A DNA stretch of 64,000 nucleotides, taken from Erythrobacter insulae. GTDB lineage: Bacteria; Pseudomonadota; Alphaproteobacteria; Sphingomonadales; Sphingomonadaceae. The position numbers and the translations under genes were made by a program. Below, in pieces: positions 43,896 to 53,390 of the stretch. Position 1 is the stretch's first letter. Each line of letters opens with the position of its first letter. Where the stretch lies: assembly GCF_007004095.1 (NCBI RefSeq), contig NZ_VHJK01000001.1, forward strand, positions 748,501 to 812,500, written 5' to 3'. The notes under the pieces are model-generated. The model was not told the origin of the DNA, searched no databases, and saw only the letters and a program-made list of their open reading frames with translations.

Positions 43896-45368
43896 TCAGG
43901 CGAACAGACCGATATCGGCGTCACCTGCGGCGCGAGCATCATCATGCAGTGCGGGCGTTTGCCCTTCGATTGCCTGATGCTCCGAATATGGTTGAGACGA
44001 TCCTTGACCAGACCCTGTGGAAGACCCGTAGCGGGGATCGGACCCTTGCGGCGTGCCGTGCCCTTGGCCTCCGCCAGAGCTTGCGCTGCCGCCCTGACCA
44101 TGCGCGCCGTTTTCTTGCCCGCGCTGGGATGAAGAGTTGGATGTTTCCGCCGCGATCAAACTGGTTCGCTCTGCGAGAGCGGTGTGAACCGCAGGAACAA
44201 AGCCCGGATCACGATTGGAAAGGGTCGCCCGCAGATCGCCTCCCGATGCCTCAAACCGCATACTCACAGCGCCAAATTCGGCATGTTTTAAGGCGAGTTC
44301 AGGACGCAAATTACGGCCGGTTTCGCGCGCTTCGGCAATCTGGGTAATCGCCGATTCAATGTCGGCTGAAGGACGCAGTTCAGCAGCAGCAACAATCGGC
44401 GCTTGTCCAGAAGGGGGAGTCGGCGCGGCGGACGCCAGCGTCGGATTCGGCGCAGCCGGAGCCATTGGCGTGGACGCCGAACCGGTGTCTGCAATTGGCA
44501 CGGGTATATCGGCTTGCGCCTGCGCCTTAGCCGCCGCCCCATCAGACAGATTGGGAGGCGGGGCAAGCGGCCGTGAAATGGGCGCTGCGATAGTTGCCGT
44601 ATCAACACCGCGCAGAACATTGATTGATTTTGCAGCAGCGGGCGCAGCAAGCGCAGCCTTTACAGGATCATGCCGAGCATCTTGCCGATGCGCCGGGAGG
44701 GCCGCAAGATCGCTCGGCAAGGTCAAATTTTGAAGGGCTGAGCGTTCAGTTCGATAAATTTCAGCAGGGGTGGGTTCAACCGATTGTGGCTCTACGGTGC
44801 CTCGGTCAATTTCCGCCAGTGGCGTGAAGAGCGTGGGCTTGAACAGTTTTTCGTCACCCGCTTTGTGATCGGATACCGTCTTAACCGGCTGCGGCATATC
44901 CTGAGAAACCGCCGCACGATCCATTCCTGCCGGGCGCGGCATTGGCGTTTGCGCCAGAGTGATCTCGCGGGGTGCGGGCAAAGGTTTGGCCGGGGTCTCT
45001 TGTATCAGATCCTGTGGTTGCCGGGGATTTGCCACTGGCGGCAAACCATGGCCGGTCGGCGGCGTGGTTTTGCCGCGTTCGCCAACTTCGTCTGCCGCCA
45101 TGGCAACCGAAAACCCATCGCCTTTCGTCGCTGCCTGCGCTGAACGCAGTGGCTTTGAGCCAAGTTCAATACTTGTCTCCAAAATCTGGCCAAATGGCTC
45201 TGCCAGCGCCGTTTGCGGAGCGTCCGCCAATAGTCCGGCGTCCTCAGATAAAGGCTCTTCTTGTTTCACGCGCGGAGCATCCAAAGCGAAGGCATGCTTA
45301 TTCTGCGGCGCGATGCCAGAATTGATGGTGAGCGGAAGGCCCCGCAGCTCGGGCAGGTTGATCGTCAT
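43896..45368 (-). CDS. fliK: Flagellar hook-length control protein FliK
   Basis: The 490-residue protein is Ala/Pro-rich and of low complexity over its first 330 residues. A C-terminal hook-control domain (LRPELALKHAEFGAVSMRFE, GDLRATLSNRDPGFVPAVHT) and a Gly/Ser/Gln-rich tail follow. FliK is a secreted ruler that tells FlhB to stop exporting hook subunits. It lies between fliJ and fliL, overlapping fliJ by four bases. Confidence 0.85.
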   Translation of the reverse strand: MTINLPELRGLPLTINSGIAPQNKHAFALDAPRVKQEEPLSEDAGLLADAPQTALAEPFGQILETSIELGSKPLRSAQAATKGDGFSVAMAADEVGERGKTTPPTGHGLPPVANPRQPQDLIQETPAKPLPAPREITLAQTPMPRPAGMDRAAVSQDMPQPVKTVSDHKAGDEKLFKPTLFTPLAEIDRGTVEPQSVEPTPAEIYRTERSALQNLTLPSDLAALPAHRQDARHDPVKAALAAPAAAKSINVLRGVDTATIAAPISRPLAPPPNLSDGAAAKAQAQADIPVPIADTGSASTPMAPAAPNPTLASAAPTPPSGQAPIVAAAELRPSADIESAITQIAEARETGRNLRPELALKHAEFGAVSMRFEASGGDLRATLSNRDPGFVPAVHTALAERTSLIAAETSNSSSQRGQENGAHGQGGSASSGGGQGHGTPQGSDPRYGSSTGSGQGSSQPYSEHQAIEGQTPALHDDARAAGDADIGLFA

Positions 45369-45820
45369 GTAAGCGTCCTCGTTTTATCTCCCTTTGCAGG
45401 TTGCAACTTGCGTGCCAGCTCGGCGCTGCTGCTCAATTGACTGCGCTCTTTTGCTGCGTCCAAATGTCGCTTTGCCTCCTGCGCGCGCGTGCCCAAACGG
45501 CGTGCGCGATTGTCTGCTTTGGCGAGATCATGCTGCCGCTGAGCGGCCTGACGCGCGGCCAGGGCGACGGAGCGATCGGCATCACGCGCCAGAGCCGTAA
45601 GAGCGCCGGAAAATCGCATGATCTGTTGCATGGCGGCGCCATCGCCTTGTCCGTCTCGTGAATGATATTCGGCTGCAAGATCACGGCTGCGCCCGGCAAG
45701 CCTTGCGCTCTTTTGCTCTTCCATCAACGCATCGGACAAAGTTCGCATGGCCTCTTGCCGGGCAATATCCGCGAGCATTTTCTGACGCTGGATAAGCAGC
45801 AATTTGCGGCGCTCACGCAT
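45365..45820 (-). CDS. fliJ: Flagellar export protein FliJ-like coiled coil
   Basis: Taken from ATG 45820, which overlaps the fliI stop by eight bases, this encodes 151 residues, nearly all predicted coiled coil rich in Arg, Ala and Gln (RERRKLLLIQRQKMLADIAR; ARRLGTRAQEAKRHLDAAKE). Size, position behind fliI and composition fit FliJ, the central stalk of the export ATPase. The sequence itself is not diagnostic. A frame from 45943 runs back into fliI and is rejected. Confidence 0.75.
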   Translation of the reverse strand: MRERRKLLLIQRQKMLADIARQEAMRTLSDALMEEQKSARLAGRSRDLAAEYHSRDGQGDGAAMQQIMRFSGALTALARDADRSVALAARQAAQRQHDLAKADNRARRLGTRAQEAKRHLDAAKERSQLSSSAELARKLQPAKGDKTRTLT

Positions 45821-47153
45821 GAGCAGCGCCGATGCTCGCGACCGACTGCAATTCACCAAAACTATCGGCCAGATTGATCGCGTCCCCTCGGGGTTGCTGC
45901 AAGAAAGCGTCAATGACTGCGGATTGTTCGAGCGCCGCATCAAGCACAGGATCGGTCCCGCTGCGATAGGCGCCCATCAACACGAGATCACGGTTTTCTT
46001 CACGCGCCGAAACCAATGATCTGATCCTGCGTGCCGCATGCATGAGATGCGGATCAACCAGATCGTCCATCACCCGGCTGAGCGATGCCGGAATGTCGAT
46101 TGCCGGATAATGCCCCCGCTGCGCCAAATCACGCGACAACAGAATATGCCCATCCAGAATGGCGCGCGCTGTATCGACAACCGGATCCTGCGCGTCATCT
46201 CCATCTGCAAGCACGGTGTAGAGCCCCGTGACAGATCCGCCCGAGCGCGCCGAATTGCCGGCCCGTTCAACCAGTTTCGTGATCGCAGCAAGCGCCGATG
46301 GCGGATATCCTCGGGCAGCTCCGGGTTCCCCCAATAACAGGGCAAGTTCACGCGCGGCGTGGGCCACGCGGGTCAGGCTGTCCACGATCAACATCGTCCG
46401 TTTGCCCCGAGATCGGAAATATTCGGCAATCGCACTGGCATATTGCGCCGCGCGCAGACGCAAATTGGGCGCATGATCAGCCGGCACCGCCACCACCACG
46501 ATCCGCCCTCGCCGCGCGCCTTGCATGTGACGGCTCACAAAATCGGAGACTTCGCGCGCGCGCTCCCCGATCAGCGCCACGACAATGATATCCGCTTCGG
46601 CATGGCCCGCGACAGTGTCGATCAGAACCGATTTGCCGACCCCGGAACCCGCAATGACGCCCATTCTTTGGCCGACACCCATCGTTGCCAGCGCATTTAT
46701 GGCCCGCACTCCGCAATCGAATGGCTCGCGAACAGGGGCCCGCTCCAATGCGCTTTCGCGTCGGCCTGCCAGGGGCCAGGATTGGTTGAGGCCAAGCGGC
46801 GGACCGCCATCAATCGGATTGCCCAACCCATCCACCGCCCGGCCCAGCAAGGCATCGCCCAGCTGAACCGCGCCCGGATTGCCGAGAGCCCGAACCGGGG
46901 CGTTCGGTCGAAGCAGGACTGTATCGCCAAGCAGCATCATAAGCGAATGTCCGCTGCGAAAACCGATCACCTCGGCCAGTGAAACCTCGCCATCCTCGCC
47001 TTCGATTGCGCCCAGCGATCCAATCGGCAAAGGCAGGCCCGCAACTTCGACAAGCCCGCCATCGCAGGCCATGACCCGCCCGCACAATACCGGGCCGGAA
47101 GCGACTTTCAGACTGCGCATACGCGCCAGATCCAGCTGAAGTTCGGCAATCAT
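45813..47153 (-). CDS. fliI: Flagellar export ATPase FliI
   Basis: The 446-residue ATPase, homologous to the F1 beta subunit, has Walker A GSGVGKS (169-175), the ERAREVSDFVSRH block, TMLIVDSLTRVAHAARELAL and GEPAARG-like GEPGAARGYPPSALAAITKL. The start at 47153 overlaps the fliH stop as ATGA; a longer start at 47186 is less likely. It unfolds and delivers export substrates. Confidence 0.95.
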   Translation of the reverse strand: MIAELQLDLARMRSLKVASGPVLCGRVMACDGGLVEVAGLPLPIGSLGAIEGEDGEVSLAEVIGFRSGHSLMMLLGDTVLLRPNAPVRALGNPGAVQLGDALLGRAVDGLGNPIDGGPPLGLNQSWPLAGRRESALERAPVREPFDCGVRAINALATMGVGQRMGVIAGSGVGKSVLIDTVAGHAEADIIVVALIGERAREVSDFVSRHMQGARRGRIVVVAVPADHAPNLRLRAAQYASAIAEYFRSRGKRTMLIVDSLTRVAHAARELALLLGEPGAARGYPPSALAAITKLVERAGNSARSGGSVTGLYTVLADGDDAQDPVVDTARAILDGHILLSRDLAQRGHYPAIDIPASLSRVMDDLVDPHLMHAARRIRSLVSAREENRDLVLMGAYRSGTDPVLDAALEQSAVIDAFLQQPRGDAINLADSFGELQSVASIGAAHA

Positions 47154-47815
47154 CCGCGCAGCGCCTCTGCGATTGCGCGGCGCCATTGATCGGGGCCGTC
47201 CAACACTTCCCCATCGCCGCCTTCAAGCCTCAGCGACCCGCGCTCCAGAGCCGTGTCAGGATGTATTGTCCACGTTTGCGGAGCGTGCTGGCCAAGGGTG
47301 TCTATATCGGCAGGATGGAGGTGCAGCACGCATTGATCCGCCGCAGTGCCCAAGGTCCGTGCTGCGTCACGCGCTCTTTGCAATAGAGCATCTGCGTCGA
47401 TCGCACTTTCGCTTAACACCTGTGTGCAAAGTGAAAGAACTGTCGCAGACAATTCCTGCGCCAAGGCATCCATCGCGCTTTGATCCAACGTTCGAAAAGC
47501 AAGCCGAATATCGCGCTGGTGAGCGATCACTTGGTCAAGCTCGCTCTGCATGGCCGCACGTCCGGCGGCTTCGCCATCGGCAAAAGCGCGCGCCGTGGCA
47601 TCTGCTGCCGGTTCGCGTTCGGTGCCACCGGGAACATCGCTGCCGCAATCTCCGACTTGCCCTGCAAGCTGAGCTGTGTCTGCAAACACATAACCTTCGC
47701 GAAATTCCGCGCTGCGCGGCAGCGCCCTGATCCAATCGGACACACCTCGACCGCTCGCCTGATCAGGCTCAGCCTCGGCCAACGCGCCGATCCAGTCAGA
47801 CGAATTCGCCATCAT
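47150..47815 (-). CDS. fliH: Flagellar assembly protein FliH
   Basis: The 221-residue protein has an acidic, Ala-rich start and a C-terminal FliH/V-ATPase E-like domain (ALAQELSATVLSLCTQVLSE, DALLQRARDAARTLG, CVLHLHPADIDTL). FliH regulates FliI and ties it to the C-ring. It overlaps the end of fliG by 20 bases and the start of fliI by four. The sequence is divergent; context is strong. Confidence 0.85.
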   Translation of the reverse strand: MMANSSDWIGALAEAEPDQASGRGVSDWIRALPRSAEFREGYVFADTAQLAGQVGDCGSDVPGGTEREPAADATARAFADGEAAGRAAMQSELDQVIAHQRDIRLAFRTLDQSAMDALAQELSATVLSLCTQVLSESAIDADALLQRARDAARTLGTAADQCVLHLHPADIDTLGQHAPQTWTIHPDTALERGSLRLEGGDGEVLDGPDQWRRAIAEALRG

Positions 47816-48845
47816 CGGCTCCGATCACAATTTCACCCTGATCAGCCAGACTGCGGGCCGTTTCGATGATGCGCCGCTGCGCCGCTTCGACCTCGCTTCG
47901 CGCAAGCCGCCCGCGCAGATCAATATCATCACGGATGCCGTCAGCCGCCCTGCTCGACATGGCGGCGAAGAACGGAGCACGCTCCGGCTCCTTCAATCCT
48001 TTCAATGCATCAACCAACGCCTCACTATCAACGTCTCGCAGCAATCGGCCCATGGCCTGCGGATCAAGCTCAAGCAGCATTTCAAACGTGAACATTTGCT
48101 CTTCGATGGCCTCGGCCAATGCCGGGTCAAGCTGTGCGATGACCGGCAAAACAGTGTTGCGGACCTCGCCCGCCGCCAGATTAATCAGGTCGGCGGCCTC
48201 CCGCGGCCCTCCCAACATCAGCGCGCTTGCTCCAAAATTGGCACCGATGCGCTGTGACAGCAGGCTGTCGATCATATCAACGGCGTGAGTAGAAATTGGG
48301 CCGATACGGGCAACGCGCTCAATCACGGCCGATTGCATATCTGTGGGCAATTGCGTCAGGACCTCGGCGGCGGCTTCGCTTTCCAGCATCAAAAGCAATG
48401 CCGCGATCACCTGCGGATGCTCGCCATCGACCAGTTTAAGCAGTACATTAGGCGCAAGCCAGCGTGCCATTTCGATTGTTCGGGGGCGAATTTCTGGTGT
48501 GATCCGCTGCATCATGCTTTCCGCTTTGGTTTCCCCCAAAGCCTGCGTCAGCAAAGACCGCACTTCCCCGGAGCGTTCGCGCGCGGGGACAATATTCCGG
48601 TCCGCCTCAGTCACGAAATCACCAAGCGCTTCGGCGATTCCCAGCTGATCAATTTCACCCAGCGCGCACATCGCACCGCCCAGCCGCTCAAGCTCTCCAG
48701 GGCCAAGCCGAGCCAACAACGCAGCGGCTTCCTCTTCACCCAAAAGCGTAAGGAAAACGGCTGCCCTTTGAGTCCGGCTCATCGCCTCACGCGCAGGTTC
48801 GGGTTCGCCTTGCAGGCTTTGGGTATCAGCAAGGTCACTCATCAC
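47796..48845 (-). CDS. fliG: Flagellar motor switch protein FliG
   Basis: The 349-residue protein has three FliG domains: N-terminal (RTQRAAVFLTLLGEEEAAAL), middle (EHPQVIAALLLMLESEAAAE) and C-terminal (EEQMFTFEMLLELDPQAMGR), the last with the charged ridge that interacts with MotA. It overlaps fliF by four bases and fliH at the other end. Confidence 0.95.
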   Translation of the reverse strand: MMSDLADTQSLQGEPEPAREAMSRTQRAAVFLTLLGEEEAAALLARLGPGELERLGGAMCALGEIDQLGIAEALGDFVTEADRNIVPARERSGEVRSLLTQALGETKAESMMQRITPEIRPRTIEMARWLAPNVLLKLVDGEHPQVIAALLLMLESEAAAEVLTQLPTDMQSAVIERVARIGPISTHAVDMIDSLLSQRIGANFGASALMLGGPREAADLINLAAGEVRNTVLPVIAQLDPALAEAIEEQMFTFEMLLELDPQAMGRLLRDVDSEALVDALKGLKEPERAPFFAAMSSRAADGIRDDIDLRGRLARSEVEAAQRRIIETARSLADQGEIVIGADDGEFV

Positions 48846-50494
48846 GCATCTGCCTTTTCTGCCGGCGGCTCCAGCATCCGTTGCAGTGCTTCCACAGCGC
48901 GTTCAGGCTGCGCCACGGCGAGCTGGCGGGCCAATTCAACCTGCCTCGGCAGATCATCGCCCGATGAATTCTGATTGCCTTCATTGGCCACGATCGGTTC
49001 AGCATCGTTATCGGCATTTGGATCCCGATCTTCGTTGCGCATCCGTTTCATCAATGGCCGCACAACCATCAACAAGACGAGCAAGACCGCCAGCAATGCA
49101 GTGCCATACCGCAGCGCCATTGCGAACCACGGTTGCTCGTAAAAAGCCGGAGGGGTGATCTCGGTCGTCTCGAATGCGCTGACGACTATTTCAACAGTAT
49201 CCCCGCGCGCTTCATCCGCGCCAACGGCGGCGCTGACCAAGGATTGCAATTGTTCGGCGGTAAGCGGCGCAGCAGCCTTCAAAGCGGCATCGCTTACGGC
49301 AACAGCAACGGAAAGTTTGACCAATCCGCCTGGCCGCGTGCTGGTGACGGCGACTTCACGCCCCAACTCATAATCGCGCCGGATTGAGCTTTCGCTGTCG
49401 CCGGGCGGCTGTACGCCGGGCGCATCCGGGTCCAAGGCTGCTTCGGTTGCTTGCGGCGCTTCATCCACCAGTTCCGCATCGGGTGGCGGTGTGTTGGCTG
49501 TGACGCCTGGAACGCCGCCCGCTTCTGCCCCGGCAGACCGCACCGCGCTGCGTTCACTTTCGCTGCGGACCGAGCCGTCTTTGTCATAACTCTCGCGCGC
49601 GGCGGTCACTTCGCTTTGATCGAGTTTGACCTGCACCTGACTTGAAAAACTGCCATCCCCTAAAAGCGGCATCAACAAAGCATTCACTTGATCGCGCAGC
49701 TTGCCTTCAAATTCGCGCTGGAGCAGCAGGCCATCCATAGCCCGGTCGCGGACCGAAGAAAGCAAGCGCCCGTTTTGATCGACAACGCGCACCGATTGGG
49801 CGGTCATGCCGGGGACGGAACCCGATACCAGATTGACGATTGCTTCGACCTGATCCTGACCCAGAGAGCGGCCACTGACCAATCGAACCATCACCGAAGC
49901 AGTCGGGGCGTTGGTCTCTCTTACAAAGACCGATCGTTCGGGCGTTGCAAGGTGGACCCGCACCGCTTCGATCCCGTCAATCTCGCGGATGGTCAACATC
50001 AATTCGCGCTCACGCGCCAAGCGCAAGCGCTCGCCTTCCAATGTGCGGCTTGACCCCAGCGGTATCGCATCGAGCATCTCGCTCGCGCCCTCCGGCGCGG
50101 CCAGACCCCCGTCGCTGGCGACAGCCATTCGTGCCCGGTAAAGGTCATCCTCGCCCACTGTCACCACACCGGTGCCGGCATCGATGGAATATCCGATGCC
50201 GCTGCGATCCAGTGTCTCGATAACTTTGGCGCGTTCGCCATCGCTCAGACTGGAATAGAGAATACGCTGCGGCCCGTCGGCAATCGCCAGATACAGAGCC
50301 GCAACGACTGCAATCGTTCCAAGCCCGGCGAGCGCTGGCAGCGCCCGGCGAACTGCCGGTTGACTTGTGAAAGCCCGAATTTGCTCTCCGAAACCGCCCG
50401 CATTCAATCCGGTGCTCAAACCCGAAAGGCTGGCCGGTTGGGCAACTGGGACTGCCGCGCCATTGGCAGGAACAGGCATCGTGGGATCGGCCAT
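48842..50494 (-). CDS. fliF: Flagellar MS-ring protein FliF
   Basis: The 550-residue protein has two membrane helices (ALPALAGLGTIAVVAALYLA near residue 58 and YGTALLAVLLVLLMVVRPLM near 470) that bracket the periplasmic ring-building domains (GIGYSIDAGTGVVTVGEDDL; RVHLATPERSVFVRETNAPT), and a short cytoplasmic C-terminus that binds FliG. It is three bases after fliE. Confidence 0.95.
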   Translation of the reverse strand: MADPTMPVPANGAAVPVAQPASLSGLSTGLNAGGFGEQIRAFTSQPAVRRALPALAGLGTIAVVAALYLAIADGPQRILYSSLSDGERAKVIETLDRSGIGYSIDAGTGVVTVGEDDLYRARMAVASDGGLAAPEGASEMLDAIPLGSSRTLEGERLRLARERELMLTIREIDGIEAVRVHLATPERSVFVRETNAPTASVMVRLVSGRSLGQDQVEAIVNLVSGSVPGMTAQSVRVVDQNGRLLSSVRDRAMDGLLLQREFEGKLRDQVNALLMPLLGDGSFSSQVQVKLDQSEVTAARESYDKDGSVRSESERSAVRSAGAEAGGVPGVTANTPPPDAELVDEAPQATEAALDPDAPGVQPPGDSESSIRRDYELGREVAVTSTRPGGLVKLSVAVAVSDAALKAAAPLTAEQLQSLVSAAVGADEARGDTVEIVVSAFETTEITPPAFYEQPWFAMALRYGTALLAVLLVLLMVVRPLMKRMRNEDRDPNADNDAEPIVANEGNQNSSGDDLPRQVELARQLAVAQPERAVEALQRMLEPPAEKADA

Positions 50495-50497
50495 CTA

Positions 50498-50863
50498 TCA
50501 GCTCCCCATCCGCATAATATCTTGATAGGCAGATAGCAGTTTGTTGCGGACCTGAAGGGTCGCCTCAAACGCAACGCCGGCCTCTTGCCGGGCGAGCATC
50601 ACCTGCGCGATATCGGTGACCTCGCCGCGTTCATAGGCGGCCTGCATATCGCCAGAGCGCTGCTGAACCGCGCTGACCTGCTGCAGTGCCGTGCCAAGCG
50701 TGTCGGAAAAATTAACCCCAGGGGTGGCCGTGGCCGCCGCAGCGCCGGGATTGGTAGTGTCCGATGCAGCACGCACATCCTGCAACGCCTTGCTGCGAGC
50801 AAGAACTTCCTGACGCAAGGCGAGCACGTCCTGAACTCCGGCAACGGGACGCACGGGGCTCAT
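50498..50863 (-). CDS. fliE: Flagellar hook-basal body protein FliE
   Basis: The 121-residue protein carries the FliE C-terminal core (FSDTLGTALQQVSAVQQRSG, AQVMLARQEAGVAFEATLQV, RNKLLSAYQDIMRM). It joins the MS-ring to the rod. It overlaps the regulator gene upstream by four bases (ATGA), so the whole fliE-fliF-fliG series may be read from the regulator's promoter. Confidence 0.95.
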   Translation of the reverse strand: MSPVRPVAGVQDVLALRQEVLARSKALQDVRAASDTTNPGAAAATATPGVNFSDTLGTALQQVSAVQQRSGDMQAAYERGEVTDIAQVMLARQEAGVAFEATLQVRNKLLSAYQDIMRMGS

Positions 50864-52197
50864 GCTTCACCGCCTGCAGCCAAAAGGCCGGATTCGCGCA
50901 TGGACGCCAGGCGATACCGCAACGTGCGTTCTGAAATCCCCAGACTGAGCGCTGTTTTTGCCCGATGCCCGCCATGGTTTTCCAGCGCATTCAGGATTGC
51001 CTGCGCTTCGGATTGAAACGCAACATCGGACAATTTGCGATTGCCATGCCGCGCGATTGGCGGTGATGGCAGATCTACATTGTTATCGGCCACTGATCGC
51101 ACCGGTTGATCAAAAACGATATGTTCGGAGCCAATCTGCGCGGCGTCCCCCGCGAGCAAGATTGCACGGCGGATGACATTTTCAAGCTCGCGGACATTCC
51201 CCGGCCAGATGTGGGTCTGAAGCAAAGCCAATGCCTGGCCGGATATCCATCGCGGCATGTCTGTGCGACATGCGTGGCGCAGCAACATCCCAAAGGCCAG
51301 CGGAGCAATATCCCCGCGCCGATCGCGCAAGGCGGCCAATTCAAGGGGGAAGACATTAAGCCTGTAAAGCAGGTCTTCACGGAACCGGCCCGCTTCGACC
51401 TCGGCGCTGAGCGTGCGATTGGTACACGCGACGATCCGTGCATCAACGCGCACAGGCTTGGTCGCGCCAAGCGGCAAAACCTCGCCTTCCTGCAAAGTCC
51501 GCAGCAATTTCGCCTGCAGAGCAAGCGGCAACTCACCAATCTCGTCGAGCAGCAGCGTGCCTCCATCCGCTGCGCGGAAAAGCCCATCGCGCGCTTCGGC
51601 CGCGCCGGTAAACGCGCCCTTGCGGTGACCAAACAGCAATCCTTCCAGCATGGCTTCGGGCATCGCAGCGCAATTGACCGCAACAAATGGTCCTTTGCTG
51701 CGCGATGAAAGCCGGTGGACAAAACGGGCAAGCACTTCTTTGCCGGTACCAGTTGGCCCCTCCAGAAGAACCGGAATTTCGCTGCGCGCGATCCGTTCAG
51801 CCAAAGTCAGAAGCGCCAGGCTCTGTTCGTCGGCTGCGATCGGCATACCGCCTTGCGCCGCCACAGCAATAAAGGCCGCGCGGGCGGCATCCAGATTGCA
51901 TTCTTTATAACCAAGCGCGACGCGGTGATCGGCAAGCCACGAAATTGACGGGACCTCCGATTGGACCAGATCAATTTCAATCGTGTCAGCTCTGCGTCCG
52001 CCCGGCGGACAGGCGAACCGGCCGTTTTCACCCAGCAACAGCCGATCGCGCTGCCAATCCTTGCCAAGCAGCGGCAGAGTACTGCCGAGCAGAGTGCGAT
52101 GGCGGTGTTCAAAACTGCTTTCTTGTTCATCCTCGCCGGCGCGAGGCGCGGCAATGGCGGCAGCATTTGATCGGGGATCGCGGATAGAATTCAGCAT
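50860..52197 (-). CDS. flbD: Sigma-54-dependent flagellar regulator (FlbD/FleQ-like)
   Basis: Taken from ATG 52197, this has 445 residues. An unassigned N-terminal 120 residues is followed by an AAA+ domain: Walker A GPTGTGKE (147-154), the sigma-54 contact GAFTGA (194-199), Walker B LLLDEIG (215-221) and a Fis-type helix-turn-helix at the end (KTALSLGISERTLRYRLASM). No canonical receiver phosphorylation site is visible, as in FlbD-type regulators. A TTG at 52272 is an alternative start. It probably activates sigma-54 promoters of flagellar genes; none could be pinned here. Confidence 0.88.
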   Translation of the reverse strand: MLNSIRDPRSNAAAIAAPRAGEDEQESSFEHRHRTLLGSTLPLLGKDWQRDRLLLGENGRFACPPGGRRADTIEIDLVQSEVPSISWLADHRVALGYKECNLDAARAAFIAVAAQGGMPIAADEQSLALLTLAERIARSEIPVLLEGPTGTGKEVLARFVHRLSSRSKGPFVAVNCAAMPEAMLEGLLFGHRKGAFTGAAEARDGLFRAADGGTLLLDEIGELPLALQAKLLRTLQEGEVLPLGATKPVRVDARIVACTNRTLSAEVEAGRFREDLLYRLNVFPLELAALRDRRGDIAPLAFGMLLRHACRTDMPRWISGQALALLQTHIWPGNVRELENVIRRAILLAGDAAQIGSEHIVFDQPVRSVADNNVDLPSPPIARHGNRKLSDVAFQSEAQAILNALENHGGHRAKTALSLGISERTLRYRLASMRESGLLAAGGEA

Positions 52198-52478
52198 AGC
52201 GGAACCGTTTGGCCTTATGTTTTTCAAAGGTGTGGCTTCATGTCGGAAAGGATTTGCCGCCCAGCCGGACAAGATAGAGCAAATTTAAGCCCCCGTAGGA
52301 CCACGTAGACGCGGATTTCCGGCTGTAGTTTTCCCGCGCGCCCGCGTGAGGGCTGACCGGGTTAGAAATCAAAAAAACGAACATTCGCGCTTAAACATTC
52401 GCGCCGATGGTCGCTCTATGTCTCACCAGCGGCGAGCCCCTCTCGCTGCGGAAGACCAGACCATCGGGAGTTTGACCA
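52198..52478. promoter_or_regulatory. Divergent control region between the flagellar regulator and flagellin
   Basis: These 281 bases separate two divergent starts and must contain at least two promoters. GGGAG lies 9 bases ahead of the flagellin start. No convincing sigma-54 (GG-N10-GC) or sigma-28 (TAAA-N15-GCCGATAA) element was found, although GCCGATGG occurs at 52403-52410 without a matching upstream box. There is no coding frame of quality. Confidence 0.4.
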
Positions 52479-53297
52479 ATGTCCGTTATCAATACCAACA
52501 CCTCCGCTCTGCGCGCCGCCAATTCGGGTATGCAGGCCAACCGTATGCTCGACACTGCGATGGAGCGCCTTTCAACGGGTCGCCGCATCAACGGCGCCAG
52601 CGATGATGCTGCCGGCCTGTCGATCGCAACCACATTTTCGTCCGAAATTCGCGGGCTTAACCAGGGCATCCGTAACGCCAATGATGGCATCGCCCTGGCT
52701 CAGACAGCCGAAGGGGCGCTGAACGAAGTCACCAACATGCTTCAGCGTGTCCGTGAGCTGGCCATTCAGTCGAGCTCTGGCACATATGATGCCGATAGCC
52801 GCGGGTTCATGGATACCGAGGTTGACGAACTGCGCGCCCAGATCGACGATATTCTCACCAACACGCAGTTCAATGGCGTGTCCGTCTTCAGCACCACCAG
52901 CGGCAGCGACGTAACCGTCGATATTGCAATCGATGCAGGCCGCACGGTCACGCTCACCAGTAGCGCGATTGATAGCACCAATATCAGCGCCACCGCACTG
53001 GATGTTACCTCTGTCGCCAATGCCGGAACCACAATCACCAACGTCGATAATGCCCTTAAAGATGTGAACACCGCCCGGTCTTCGCTGGGTGCAGGCCAAA
53101 ACCGGTTGGAATCGGCCATCAACAATCTGACGACAACGGCGACCAACCTGGCCGATGCGCGTTCACGAATTGAAGATACCGATTTCTCGGCAGAGACGAC
53201 CGCTCTGGCAAAAGCGCAAATCCTGAACCAGGCATCGACAGCGATGTTGGCCCAGGCGAACCAGTCGCAGCAAAACGTTCTGTCTTTGCTCCGCTAA
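52479..53297 (+). CDS. fliC: Flagellin
   Basis: The 272-residue filament subunit has the conserved D0/D1 ends: [20 protein letters not shown], then [20 protein letters not shown] at the start, and [20 protein letters not shown], then [17 protein letters not shown] at the C-terminus that FliS binds. The variable middle is short (about 100 Thr/Ser/Val-rich residues), as in the small flagellins of alphaproteobacteria. It is the only + strand gene of the flagellar block and ends in a strong terminator. Confidence 0.96.
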   Translation: MSVINTNTSALRAANSGMQANRMLDTAMERLSTGRRINGASDDAAGLSIATTFSSEIRGLNQGIRNANDGIALAQTAEGALNEVTNMLQRVRELAIQSSSGTYDADSRGFMDTEVDELRAQIDDILTNTQFNGVSVFSTTSGSDVTVDIAIDAGRTVTLTSSAIDSTNISATALDVTSVANAGTTITNVDNALKDVNTARSSLGAGQNRLESAINNLTTTATNLADARSRIEDTDFSAETTALAKAQILNQASTAMLAQANQSQQNVLSLLR

Positions 53298-53332
53298 TTT
53301 CAGCCCCCGCCTTTTGATAAAAAAGGCAAAAG

Positions 53333-53367
53333 AAAAGCCCGGTAGCCGCAAGGCTGCCGGGCTTTTT
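53333..53367 (+). terminator. Strong intrinsic terminator behind flagellin, bidirectional
   Basis: A 15-base stem (53333-53347 with 53352-53366, one G-U pair) closes a GCAA tetraloop; it starts with AAAA and ends with a run of five T. The symmetric A- and T-tracts let it work for flagellin and, from the other side, for the methyltransferase gene that converges on it. Confidence 0.9.
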
Positions 53368-53390
53368 GTTATGGTTGGAAAGGGCGCGAT